DNA of 8,126 bases from Methanobacterium sp. (GCA_021372715.1 JAJFTX010000166.1:1-8126), one strand, 5' to 3'. Counted from the stretch's first letter, positions 1-7,286 are shown. Notes: generated by a model from the letters alone, not told the origin. Program-made: numbers and translations.

Positions 1-2
1 AT

Positions 3-1352
3 CAAGATGGTTTTATTATCTCTGCTAACCCTGCGGCAGAGGAGATTTTAGGTTTAACTTTGGATCAGATGCAAGGTAGATCTTCAACAGATCCCCTTTG
101 GCGGTCGGTTCATGAGGATATGTCTGATTTTCCAGGAGAAATTCATCCATCAATGATAGCTTTAAAGACCGGGGAAAAAGTAAAAAACACCATTATGGGT
201 ATTTATAACCCTGAAAAAGAGTCTTATACTTGGATAAATATAAATGCCACACCTCAATTCAAGAAAAATGAATCAAAACCATATCAAGTTCACACTACTT
301 TTGAAGACATTACAGAGCGTAAAAAAGCTGAATATGAACAAAAATCGCTTTCAAAGCAACTTCAACTTGCCTTGGATGCTGCAGATATGGGATGGTGGTA
401 TTATGACCCTATTGCTAATATTTCAACTTATGATATGCGTTATAAGGAAATATTCGGAGTTTCTGGCAGTCAAAGTCCGAATGAAGATATACTTAAGCTT
501 TTACATCCTGATGATCTTCCCGATGTTTGGAAAAAAGTTGAAGAAGCCCTTGATCCAACAAATCCTAAACCATACTCAGCAGAATATCGTATATTTAAAG
601 ATGATGAAATCCGATGGATTGATGTATATGGAAGAGTGTTTTATACCGAAGAAAACAGACCATATCGTACTTTAGGAGTTGTTAGTGATATTACAGATAT
701 TAAAAACTCAGAAGGAAGGTTGAAATCGTTATTAACAGAAAAAGATGCGTTTTTGAAGGAAATTCATCATCGTGTTAAAAATAATATGCAAATTATCATT
801 AGTCTGCTTAATCTTCTAGAAGGACATGTACAATCAGAAGAGACTAAGACGGTTTTAACGGATAGTCAAAGCAGAATCATGTCCATGGCTGATATTCATG
901 AGAATCTTTATAGATCACACGATTTAAGCCATATTAATTTCAAAGAATACACAATAAAACTGATTTCAGATATTTTCTACACATACGGTGTTCAAACCGA
1001 TAAAATCAAATTTATAATTGATATGGAAGATAATGAACAGAATATGGAAACCGCCATACCATTAGGGTTGATAATTAACGAATTAGTAACCAACAGCCTC
1101 AAACATGCATTCCTCGAAAAAGAAAAAGGCACCATATACCTCGAAATGAAACAAAATGAAGATAATTATGAATTAATTGTAGCCGATGATGGAATCGGCA
1201 TGCCTCAAGATATTGATATAAATGAATCTCTTGGCTTACAAATAGTAAACAGTTTAGTAAATCAGCTAAATGGTCAAATAACACAGGATACCAGTCAAGG
1301 AACAAAATACACCATTACTTTCAAAGAACTATCGTACACTAAAAGGTTCTAA
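3..1352 (+). CDS. PAS domain sensor histidine kinase (HisKA_2 family), 5'-truncated by window edge
   Basis: The reading frame is open to the left edge. The codons before the TTG at 60 still read as PAS sequence (QDGFIISANPAAEEILGL), so that TTG is internal and the true start is outside the window; 449 residues are visible. Numbering from base 3: PAS 1 covers about 1-102 and ends in the PAC motif DITERKKAE. PAS 2 (PAS_3-like, with LHPDDL) covers about 118-229. HisKA_2 follows with EIHHRVKNN; His256, just before RVKNN, is the probable phospho-acceptor and His255 precedes it. The HATPase_c domain has the N box NELVTNSLKHAF from Asn359, the G1 box DDGIGM at 395-400, and a SLGLQIV motif. No transmembrane segment is visible, so the visible part is cytosolic. 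By family, it autophosphorylates on His and passes phosphate to a receiver protein; none is encoded here. Its C-terminal half closely resembles that of the next gene. The ligand is unknown. Confidence 0.93.
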   Translation, partial: QDGFIISANPAAEEILGLTLDQMQGRSSTDPLWRSVHEDMSDFPGEIHPSMIALKTGEKVKNTIMGIYNPEKESYTWININATPQFKKNESKPYQVHTTFEDITERKKAEYEQKSLSKQLQLALDAADMGWWYYDPIANISTYDMRYKEIFGVSGSQSPNEDILKLLHPDDLPDVWKKVEEALDPTNPKPYSAEYRIFKDDEIRWIDVYGRVFYTEENRPYRTLGVVSDITDIKNSEGRLKSLLTEKDAFLKEIHHRVKNNMQIIISLLNLLEGHVQSEETKTVLTDSQSRIMSMADIHENLYRSHDLSHINFKEYTIKLISDIFYTYGVQTDKIKFIIDMEDNEQNMETAIPLGLIINELVTNSLKHAFLEKEKGTIYLEMKQNEDNYELIVADDGIGMPQDIDINESLGLQIVNSLVNQLNGQITQDTSQGTKYTITFKELSYTKRF

Positions 1353-1377
1353 CAAATACTACAAATGTATGATTCCC

Positions 1378-1415
1378 TCAATTCTAAAAAAGTATCAGCT
1401 ACTTGAGAGAATTGA
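1378..1415 (+). repeat. Imperfect inverted repeat (hairpin) in the spacer between the two kinase genes
   Basis: TCAATTCT (1378-1385) is the exact reverse complement of AGAATTGA (1408-1415). Inside it, AAGTA (1390-1394) pairs with TACTT (1400-1404) around a 5-base loop, with a small internal bulge between the two stems. It lies 25 bases after the first kinase stop and 40 bases before the TTG of the second. No oligo-T tract follows, so it is not a typical archaeal terminator. It could be an operator, an RNA structure in the leader of the second kinase or an mRNA processing site. The arms are AT-rich, so chance is possible. Confidence 0.4.
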
Positions 1416-1442
1416 TCAACTTCAATGAAATATGTGAAAAAA

Positions 1443-1447
1443 GGGTG
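1443..1447 (+). promoter_or_regulatory. Ribosome binding site fixing the TTG start of the second kinase
   Basis: GGGTG is complementary to the CACC of the archaeal 16S 3' end and lies 8 bases before the TTG at 1456. An in-frame TGA at 1435-1437 leaves no other start codon upstream of that TTG. The next in-frame ATG is at residue 42, after the coiled coil, and choosing it would discard this well-placed site. Confidence 0.6.
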
Positions 1448-1455
1448 TTTTAGAA

Positions 1456-4140
1456 TTGAAAAATTCAGAGCGTCAAGAAAATCTTACAAGTAAATTAAAT
1501 TTATTAGAAAGTAGAATCGCTGAATTAGAGAAAGAACTTACTCTAAAGGAGAATCAGTTAAAAGATTTAAAAGTTGAAATGAGATATGGAGCAGACGAAT
1601 TGATTAAATCCCATGCTACTCTTAATTCAATTTTTGAAGGTCCAGAAAATATAATAGCTTTTTCACTGGATTCTAATTATAAATACATCTTCTTTAATGA
1701 GGCCCACAGTCAAACCATGAAAAATATTTGGGGAGTTGATATTGAAATCGGCAATAGTATGTTAGATTACATATTTAATTTAGAGGATAGGAATAAAGCT
1801 AAAAGCAATTTTGACAGGGCACTTTCTGGTGAAAATTTCATAGAACTTGAAGATTATGGGGAAGAAACCCTTAGCCGTAGATATTGGGAGGATATATACA
1901 ACCCAATACAATCTGGTAACGAAATAATAGGTTTTACAGTTTTTTGTATCGATATCACTGAAAGAAAAAAGGCTGAAGATGCACTTATACTAGCGAAAGA
2001 GGAATGGGAACACACATTTGATGCTGTCCCGGATTTAATAGCAATTTTTGGTAATGATTTTAAAATAATCCGTATTAATAAGGCTATGGCAGATAGTTTA
2101 AATGTGGATCCAGAAGAAGCGGTTGGCCTTCATTGTTATGAAGTAGTTCATGGGTCAGAACAACCACCATCATTCTGTCCACTCCATAAACTGTATAATG
2201 ATGGTCAAGAGCACACAGAAGAGGTTCATGAGGATCTTATTGGTGGGGATTTTATTGTGAGTGTTTCGCCCTTACATGATTCAGGGGGAAAACTTATAGG
2301 AAGTGTGCATGTTGCCCGTGATATTACTGAGAGAAAAAGGATAGAAGAAGCCCTTAAAGAAAGTGAAAACAAATTTAGAAGTATTTTCAACAAAGCTAAT
2401 GATATGATCTCATTAAATCTGATGAAAGATGAGGGTATGCCTGGAAGATTTTTAGAAGTGAATGATGTGGCTAGTGAAAGATTAGGTTACACCAGAGATG
2501 AATTGTTGAAAATGAGTCCTCCAGAAATAGTAACTCCAGAAAAACGACCAGAAATGCCCAAAAATGCAGTTAAACTTTTAGAAGAAGGCCATAACACCTT
2601 TGAAATAGTGCATATAACCAAAGAGGGGAATAGAATACCTGTAGAAGTTAACAACCATCTAATTGATTATCAAGGACAGGAAGTTTGTCTGGCAATCTCT
2701 CGTGATATCACCGATCGAAAAAAGGTAGAAAAAGCTCTTCAAGAAAGTGAAGAGAAGTACAGATCCATATTCGAGAATGTGCAGGATATTTATTATCAAA
2801 CTGATATAGATGGTAAGATTGTTGAGGCAAGCCCATCTGTTGAAAGATATTCAAGTTTCAGTCGGGAAGACCTCATTGGTAAATCTGTGGATTTGATATA
2901 TTTCAGCCCTGGAGAAAGAATTAAATTTTTAAAAGAATTGAAGAAAAAGGGCGAAGTTTTTGATTTTGAAGTGAAGCTAAAAGATAAAGATGGTAGCTTA
3001 TTTTACGCTTCAACCAACGCACATTTTATTTATGACTCAGATAAACGTCCCATTGGAGTTGAAGGTTCTTTGAGAGATATAAATAAGCGTAAAAAGGCAG
3101 AAGAAGAATTAAGATTAAGTGAAATCCGCCTATCCAATGCTATGAATCTGGCAGACCTTGCAAACTGGGAACTAGATCCCTATAACCAGATGTTCCTATT
3201 CAATGATAGATTTTATGGTATGCTTGGAACAACCGCAGAAAATGAAGGTGGTTACCATATGCCAATTGAATATTACATTAAGGAATATGTCCATCCTGAA
3301 GATATTCAATTTATCAGTGAGGGAATGAAAAACTCCTTAAATATCCGTCAACCCACATTTGGAACTCAATTTGAGCATAGAATTATCCGTAAAGATGGTA
3401 AAACACGTTGTGTAGCTATTCACATCCAAGTTAACCCTGCGACTGATAGTAAAAAAGCATACATTTATGGGACTGTTCAGGATATCACCGATCTAAAAAT
3501 GGCAGAGGAAAAATTAAAAGAATCCCTTTCAGAAAAAGAGATGCTTCTCAAGGAGATACATCACCGGGTAAAGAATAATTTGATGATTATTTCCAGCCTT
3601 TTAAATCTACAGTCTGGTTATTTAAAGGATGAAGAGTCTAAAGGATTGTTCCAGGAAAGCGAGAATCGTGCCAGGTCCATGGCTCTTATTCATGAAAGAT
3701 TATACCAATCTACTGATCTGAAGAATATTGATTTTGGAGAATACATAGAAACTTTAGTTAATGAACTTTTCCTTAATTATACGGATGGTTCTGGCAGGAT
3801 CAATTTAAAAATTAATAAAGAAGAGATAGGAATGGACATAAACACCGCTATTCCTCTAAGCCTAATAGTAAATGAACTGGTAACCAATAGTTTAAAACAC
3901 GCGTTCCCCGAAGATAGAACCGGTGATATTGAAATCGATTTCCATTCAAAGGATGATAAATATGAATTAATTGTTAAAGATAATGGAGTAGGGTTACCGG
4001 AAGATCTAGATTATACAAGAACGGATTCATTGGGTATGCAACTGGTAACCAGCTTAACTGCTCAAATTGATGGAGAAATAGAAATGGAGAGAACTGAAGG
4101 AACGACCTTTAAAATCATCTTACCTAAAAAAGAAATATAA
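1456..4140 (+). CDS. Five-PAS soluble sensor histidine kinase (HisKA_2/HATPase_c)
   Basis: This is a complete 894-residue kinase. Residues 1-45 are a charged, leucine-rich coiled coil. PAS domains cover about 50-166, 183-289, 302-417, 430-541 and 556-676, and each ends in a PAC motif such as DITERKKAE, DITDRKKVE or DINKRKKAE. HisKA_2 (EIHHRVKNN) follows, with His703 the likely phospho-acceptor and His702 before it. HATPase_c has an N box from Asn806 (NELVTNSLKHAF), G1 box DNGVGLP from Asp842 and SLGMQLV from about 858. There is no transmembrane segment, signal peptide or receiver domain, so it should be a cytosolic sensor that hands phosphate to a separate receiver. PAS 2 carries Cys227, His232, Cys241 and His244, a possible metal, heme or redox site. 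The TTG start is the first possible one after an in-frame stop and has a GGGTG site 8 bases upstream. The catalytic part is paralogous to that of the preceding gene, suggesting tandem duplication. The role is certain at family level; the signal is unknown. Confidence 0.95.
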   Translation: MKNSERQENLTSKLNLLESRIAELEKELTLKENQLKDLKVEMRYGADELIKSHATLNSIFEGPENIIAFSLDSNYKYIFFNEAHSQTMKNIWGVDIEIGNSMLDYIFNLEDRNKAKSNFDRALSGENFIELEDYGEETLSRRYWEDIYNPIQSGNEIIGFTVFCIDITERKKAEDALILAKEEWEHTFDAVPDLIAIFGNDFKIIRINKAMADSLNVDPEEAVGLHCYEVVHGSEQPPSFCPLHKLYNDGQEHTEEVHEDLIGGDFIVSVSPLHDSGGKLIGSVHVARDITERKRIEEALKESENKFRSIFNKANDMISLNLMKDEGMPGRFLEVNDVASERLGYTRDELLKMSPPEIVTPEKRPEMPKNAVKLLEEGHNTFEIVHITKEGNRIPVEVNNHLIDYQGQEVCLAISRDITDRKKVEKALQESEEKYRSIFENVQDIYYQTDIDGKIVEASPSVERYSSFSREDLIGKSVDLIYFSPGERIKFLKELKKKGEVFDFEVKLKDKDGSLFYASTNAHFIYDSDKRPIGVEGSLRDINKRKKAEEELRLSEIRLSNAMNLADLANWELDPYNQMFLFNDRFYGMLGTTAENEGGYHMPIEYYIKEYVHPEDIQFISEGMKNSLNIRQPTFGTQFEHRIIRKDGKTRCVAIHIQVNPATDSKKAYIYGTVQDITDLKMAEEKLKESLSEKEMLLKEIHHRVKNNLMIISSLLNLQSGYLKDEESKGLFQESENRARSMALIHERLYQSTDLKNIDFGEYIETLVNELFLNYTDGSGRINLKINKEEIGMDINTAIPLSLIVNELVTNSLKHAFPEDRTGDIEIDFHSKDDKYELIVKDNGVGLPEDLDYTRTDSLGMQLVTSLTAQIDGEIEMERTEGTTFKIILPKKEI

Positions 4141-4189
4141 AATTATTAAAAAGAATAATATTAGGTTTTATTAAATAAGCGGTGTTTAA

Positions 4190-4354
4190 ATGAATATTAT
4201 ATTAACCATGCTATATGTGATTATTTTAATAGCGGTTATAGTCTTTTTAGATTTGAAATATTTGAGGAAGGATTTCCAGAAAAGGTTGATCATAAATATA
4301 TTAATTGTTCTGATATTCGCAGTTTTCTATGCATTATTTTTAAATAACCTATAA
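4190..4354 (+). CDS. Small two-helix membrane protein, 54 aa, unknown function
   Basis: The protein starts MNIILTMLYV and ends ALFLNNL. A hydrophobic helix (about 4-20) is followed by a charged turn (residues 21-32, DLKYLRKDFQKR) and a second hydrophobic helix (about 33-50). It should be a helical hairpin in the cytoplasmic membrane, and the basic loop predicts the loop inside. GGTG (4181-4184) lies 5 bases before the ATG, and an in-frame TAA immediately precedes the ATG, so the start is well defined. It begins 49 bases after the five-PAS kinase stop and may be transcribed with it. The ABC exporter begins 153 bases downstream. I do not recognise the family. The ribosome binding site and the clean alternation of hydrophobic and basic segments support a real gene over a chance frame. 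Confidence 0.65.
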   Translation: MNIILTMLYVIILIAVIVFLDLKYLRKDFQKRLIINILIVLIFAVFYALFLNNL

Positions 4355-4367
4355 AATAGCTGTTCAT

Positions 4368-4394
4368 GAATTATAATCAGTTAATTCCATTTTT
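4368..4394 (+). terminator. Weak candidate terminator after the 54-aa gene
   Basis: GAATTA (4368-4373) pairs with TAATTC (4382-4387) around an 8-base loop, and T5 (4390-4394) follows. It lies 14 bases after the stop at 4354. The stem is short and AT-rich. The T tract is short even for archaeal oligo-T termination, so this is only a candidate. Confidence 0.22.
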
Positions 4395-4455
4395 ATGCAT
4401 TCAAACTCTAAATATTAAAGAAAAAAAGGCTTTATCAATATTTACTCAAGATTTG

Positions 4456-4463
4456 TTAAATAT
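4456..4463 (+). promoter_or_regulatory. Possible TATA box for the ABC exporter operon
   Basis: The TTAAATAT-like stretch within the 153-base spacer would place transcription start near 4485-4490, just before the GGGGAT ribosome binding site. A second AT-rich stretch, ATATAAAATA (about 4481-4490), is close to the start codon and would give an almost leaderless mRNA. The whole spacer is AT-rich, so the assignment is weak. No operator-like repeat and no regulator gene were seen next to the operon. Confidence 0.22.
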
Positions 4464-4493
4464 CACTTAAAACGGCTAAAATATAAAATAATA

Positions 4494-4499
4494 GGGGAT
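4494..4499 (+). promoter_or_regulatory. Ribosome binding site for the GTG start of the ABC ATPase
   Basis: GGGGAT lies 8 bases before the GTG at 4508. An in-frame TAG at 4502-4504 excludes any earlier start, and the protein's first strand (MIIEIKDLTKYYG) needs this GTG, so the start is secure despite an imperfect site. Confidence 0.5.
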
Positions 4500-4507
4500 T
4501 ATAGACG

Positions 4508-5419
4508 GTGATTATAGAAATAAAAGATTTAACTAAATATTATGGAAAACATCGGGCTCTCTATAAAATAAACTTAAAAGTGGGAGAAGGAGAAGTTTAC
4601 GGGTTTATTGGACCAAATGGAGCAGGTAAATCCACCACATTACGTATTATTTTAGGCATGCTAAGAAAAAATGCAGGCGAAGTCAAGCTGATGGGGCAGG
4701 ATCCCTGGAAAGATGCAGTGCAATTACACAGCAGATTAGCATATGTTCCCGGAGAAGTGAATCTATGGCCCAATCTCACTGGTGGAGAAGTCATAGACCT
4801 TTTAGGCAGACTTAGGGGAGGATTCAGGGAAGAACGCCTGGAAGAGCTAATTAAGGTCTTTAAACTGGATCCAACCAAGAGATGTAGTGCCTATTCCACA
4901 GGTAATAAGCAAAAAGTAGCCCTCATAGCGGCACTGGTTTGTGATGTGGAATTATACATCTTCGATGAACCTACTCTGGGACTAGATCCTCTCATGGAAG
5001 GGGTGTTCCGAAAAGAGGTGAAGAAACTTAAAAAAACAGGTAAAACGGTTTTATTGTCCAGTCACATTTTATCTGAGGTGGAAGCACTCTGTGATCGGGT
5101 CAGCATCATTCGAGAAGGAGAAATCATTGAAACAGGCACTTTTGAAGAGTTAAGGCATCTCACCCGTACCTCAATAACCGTGGATACTATAAAACCCCTT
5201 ACTGGCCTGGAAAAGATATCAGGAATACATCATCTTAGCATGGAAGGTACTCATGCTCATTTCAGTGTGGATGCAGAAAAAATAGATACTGTACTAAAAT
5301 ATCTGACGCAATTTGGCATACAATCACTTTTAAGTGCACCTCCCACATTAGAAGAGCTTTTCCTACGTTATTATGGGGAAGAATATGCTACAATGACTGA
5401 AAGATCGGTTAAGGAATGA
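4508..5419 (+). CDS. ABC exporter ATP-binding protein (ABC-2 type, drug/antibiotic-exporter-like)
   Basis: This 303-residue nucleotide-binding subunit powers the permease encoded next. Walker A is GPNGAGKST at 35-43 (Lys41). The signature is STGNKQ at about 130-135 in place of LSGGQ. Walker B with catalytic Glu is FDEPTLGLDP at 152-161 (Glu154), and the switch His is His186 in SSHILSEVEALCD. The usual Q-loop glutamine is replaced: the segment reads AYVPGEVN (78-85), a variant I know from the BcrA/DrrA-like exporter branch. After about 215 comes a C-terminal extension of the type seen in antibiotic and drug ABC-2 exporters, ending PTLEELFLRYYGEE. The GTG start follows an in-frame TAG. The stop is 6 bases before the ATG of the permease, so the two are co-transcribed. 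Substrate direction (export) follows from the family; the substrate is unknown. No TetR-type regulator is adjacent in the window. Confidence 0.95.
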   Translation: MIIEIKDLTKYYGKHRALYKINLKVGEGEVYGFIGPNGAGKSTTLRIILGMLRKNAGEVKLMGQDPWKDAVQLHSRLAYVPGEVNLWPNLTGGEVIDLLGRLRGGFREERLEELIKVFKLDPTKRCSAYSTGNKQKVALIAALVCDVELYIFDEPTLGLDPLMEGVFRKEVKKLKKTGKTVLLSSHILSEVEALCDRVSIIREGEIIETGTFEELRHLTRTSITVDTIKPLTGLEKISGIHHLSMEGTHAHFSVDAEKIDTVLKYLTQFGIQSLLSAPPTLEELFLRYYGEEYATMTERSVKE

Positions 5420-5425
5420 TTTTTG

Positions 5426-7030
5426 ATGATCAAAAAGGATGATTTTGCCGGTACATTAACTATGATCCGTCTTAACCTGCGTCGTGATAAATTTATCATA
5501 CCCTTTTTTATCATATTCATGGCCCTTTTAGTTGCCTTCGTGGCAGCCAGTTTTATCAATCTTTATTCCGATGAAACATTACGGATAGCATTTTATTTAC
5601 AGATGAAGAATAATCCCACGGTAGTTTCACTTTTAGGCTCTGTTCTGGATCCATCTATAGGGGGTTTAACTGCCTGGAGAGTGGGGTTTCCTGCTTCGCT
5701 TTTCATGGGTTTAATAAGTGTGTTTTTAATGGTTAGACACACTCGTAGCGAGGAAAGGAAAGGAAGATTGGAATTAATAAACTCTACAAAAGTAGGACGC
5801 CATGCAGTCCTCAGCGCAGCTCTCATCATAACGTTTGGGGTAAATTTAATCATAGCAGTGGCGATGGGTTTGGCTTTAATGACACAAGGTCTTAATGCTT
5901 ACAGTTCCCTGGTTCTGGGGATGAGTTTAGCAGTCTTTGGATGTTTATTTGCTTCTCTTACCGGGTTGGCGGTTCAGTTGACGGAAAGCTCTGGAGATGC
6001 CCGCTATATTATGACCGGTATTTTAGTTGGGTTTTTCATTGTACGTGTTCTTGGATGGGATGATGGAGACTATGCATGGGTTTCCTGGTTTTCGCCCTAT
6101 GGATGGGTGCATCATATTGGTCCTTTTGCTGGAAATGAGATATGGATATTTGGAATATTCCTGGCTCTCACTGTTTTATTAACTTTATTGGCTTACTGGC
6201 TTTCATCACTGCGAGATTTAGGATCAGGAATCATAACTCAAAGGCCCGGCCCGGCCCGTGCTTTAAAAAGCTTACATAACCCTCTAGCACTGGCCTGGAG
6301 ACTCCAAAGGGGTATGTTATTATTCTGGATTATTATATTTGTCTTAATGGGAGTGATGCTGGGTTTTACAGCACAAACAATCACTAATATGGTAAATAGT
6401 AATCCTCAATTTATCAATCTGGTTCTACTGTTAGGAGGTAAAGCAGGACTTATAGATAGCTATTTTAGTATGATGTTAGCATTATTAGGTGAGGTATTCG
6501 CTTTTTATGCAATTTTAGCCACCTTAAAGCTCCAATCACAGGAATCAAATAAATTATCTGAAATGGTACTTACCAACTCTGTTAGCAGAAGTCATTGGGC
6601 AATTAGTAACCTGATATTCGCTATTTTAGCTCCTGCTCTTGTTTTAATAGTATTTGCTTTGAGTATAGGTTTGAGCTATGGTTTAATTACTGGTGACCTA
6701 AATGATGTTACTATCCGTATTTTAGGAGCAGCACTAATGTATCTACCAGCAATATGGTTATTTACCGGTATTTCTATGGTTTTATTTGGTTTAAAACCAA
6801 GAATTGCTTCATTAAGTTGGGTGGCATTAGCTGTGATTATAGTTATTGATTTATTGGGTGAATTTTTTGATATTAACCAGTGGATACTAAACATTTCGCC
6901 ATTTACCCAGGTACCACAGTTACTTGCAGGAGATACCATTGAAGCACCATTGATATTGATTTTAGTTATAGCAGCACTACTTATAATAATAGGAATCTTA
7001 GGTTACCAGCGCAGGGATATAATGGGATAA
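5426..7030 (+). CDS. ABC-2 type permease, fused two-half, about 12 TM (COG3559-like exporter)
   Basis: This is a 534-residue membrane subunit of the exporter. About 12 hydrophobic segments can be placed from the ATG, including about 23-44, 85-103, 126-149, 160-185, 194-211, 241-261, 294-313, 345-368, 390-421, 429-454, 460-480 and 507-527. The first half has the cytosolic coupling-helix segment RSEERKGRLELINSTKVGRH (from 107), and the second half has a diverged copy (QSQESNKLSEMVLTNSVSRS, from 370). The protein therefore looks like two fused ABC-2 half permeases, consistent with the length and architecture of proteins named putative exporter of polyketide antibiotics. That name does not establish the substrate. 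A TTG at 5423 directly before the ATG is an alternative start that adds one residue; GGA at 5413-5415 could serve either. It lies in the same operon as the preceding ATPase, which it needs for energy. Confidence 0.92.
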   Translation: MIKKDDFAGTLTMIRLNLRRDKFIIPFFIIFMALLVAFVAASFINLYSDETLRIAFYLQMKNNPTVVSLLGSVLDPSIGGLTAWRVGFPASLFMGLISVFLMVRHTRSEERKGRLELINSTKVGRHAVLSAALIITFGVNLIIAVAMGLALMTQGLNAYSSLVLGMSLAVFGCLFASLTGLAVQLTESSGDARYIMTGILVGFFIVRVLGWDDGDYAWVSWFSPYGWVHHIGPFAGNEIWIFGIFLALTVLLTLLAYWLSSLRDLGSGIITQRPGPARALKSLHNPLALAWRLQRGMLLFWIIIFVLMGVMLGFTAQTITNMVNSNPQFINLVLLLGGKAGLIDSYFSMMLALLGEVFAFYAILATLKLQSQESNKLSEMVLTNSVSRSHWAISNLIFAILAPALVLIVFALSIGLSYGLITGDLNDVTIRILGAALMYLPAIWLFTGISMVLFGLKPRIASLSWVALAVIIVIDLLGEFFDINQWILNISPFTQVPQLLAGDTIEAPLILILVIAALLIIIGILGYQRRDIMG

Positions 7031-7067
7031 TAACTTTATTTAATTGGATAAATTATAGACAAAACTA

Positions 7068-7076
7068 TTTTTCTTT
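7068..7076 (+). terminator. Oligo-T tract after the ABC operon
   Basis: TTTTTCTTT lies 38 bases after the permease stop. Archaeal RNA polymerase can terminate on such tracts without a strong hairpin, so this may end the exporter transcript. It overlaps the TATA-like box of the next gene and may simply be part of that promoter. Confidence 0.25.
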
Positions 7077-7081
7077 ATAAT
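7074..7081 (+). promoter_or_regulatory. Candidate TATA box for the 52-aa membrane protein gene
   Basis: TTTATAAT lies 46 bases before the ATG. It is preceded by an A-rich stretch (ACAAAACT) that could serve as a BRE. Initiation about 25 bases downstream, near 7105, would give a short leader carrying the GGAGGTGA site at 7115. The position fits an archaeal promoter, but the background is AT-rich. Confidence 0.35.
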
Positions 7082-7114
7082 TACATAATTATAAACTAAT
7101 TAACTCAATTAAAA

Positions 7115-7122
7115 GGAGGTGA
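7115..7122 (+). promoter_or_regulatory. Full-consensus ribosome binding site for the 52-aa gene
   Basis: GGAGGTGA is a full-length match to the anti-Shine-Dalgarno of archaeal 16S rRNA and lies 5 bases before the ATG at 7128. It is the strongest such site in the window. It is good evidence that the short reading frame behind it is translated, probably at a high level. Confidence 0.8.
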
Positions 7123-7127
7123 AAAAT

Positions 7128-7286
7128 ATGGAAACTGCAAAGATGAGTGGTGGTGCAATGTTAATACTTGGGATAATAATAGCAATAATAATCGTGTTGA
7201 TTCCAGCGTTCATATACATATATGCTTGGTTAGCAGCTATTTTCCTGATTATTGGTGGCCTAGTTTCCTTATTAACTGGTGGTTAA
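7128..7286 (+). CDS. Small hydrophobic membrane protein, 52 aa, first of a tandem paralogous pair
   Basis: The 52 residues start METAKMSGGA and end LVSLLTGG. A hydrophobic stretch (about 10-25) runs to an Ile-Pro-x-Phe turn (Pro26), then Tyr-rich residues, Trp34-Leu35-Ala36 and a second hydrophobic stretch to about 50. It is likely a helical hairpin in the membrane, with few charges and no signal peptide. The next gene encodes a paralog that aligns without gaps at an offset of one residue and shares the Gly, the Ile-Pro-x-Phe, the Trp-Leu-Ala and several Ile positions. Translation is supported by a full-consensus ribosome binding site 5 bases upstream. It is separated from the exporter by 97 bases and probably has its own promoter. 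I do not recognise the family; a small membrane-integrity, stress or transporter-modulating protein is conceivable but not shown. Confidence 0.8.
   Translation: METAKMSGGAMLILGIIIAIIIVLIPAFIYIYAWLAAIFLIIGGLVSLLTGG

Noticed and set aside
244..675. 143-codon frame on the + strand inside the first kinase.
   Set aside because: It overlaps PAS sequence in the correct frame, and its product has no domain features.
4597..4878. Antisense open frames inside the kinase, ATPase and permease genes (for example 4597-4878, 5593-5853, 6676-6939 on the minus strand).
   Set aside because: Each lies wholly or almost wholly within a strongly supported gene on the + strand and shows no recognisable domain or ribosome binding site.
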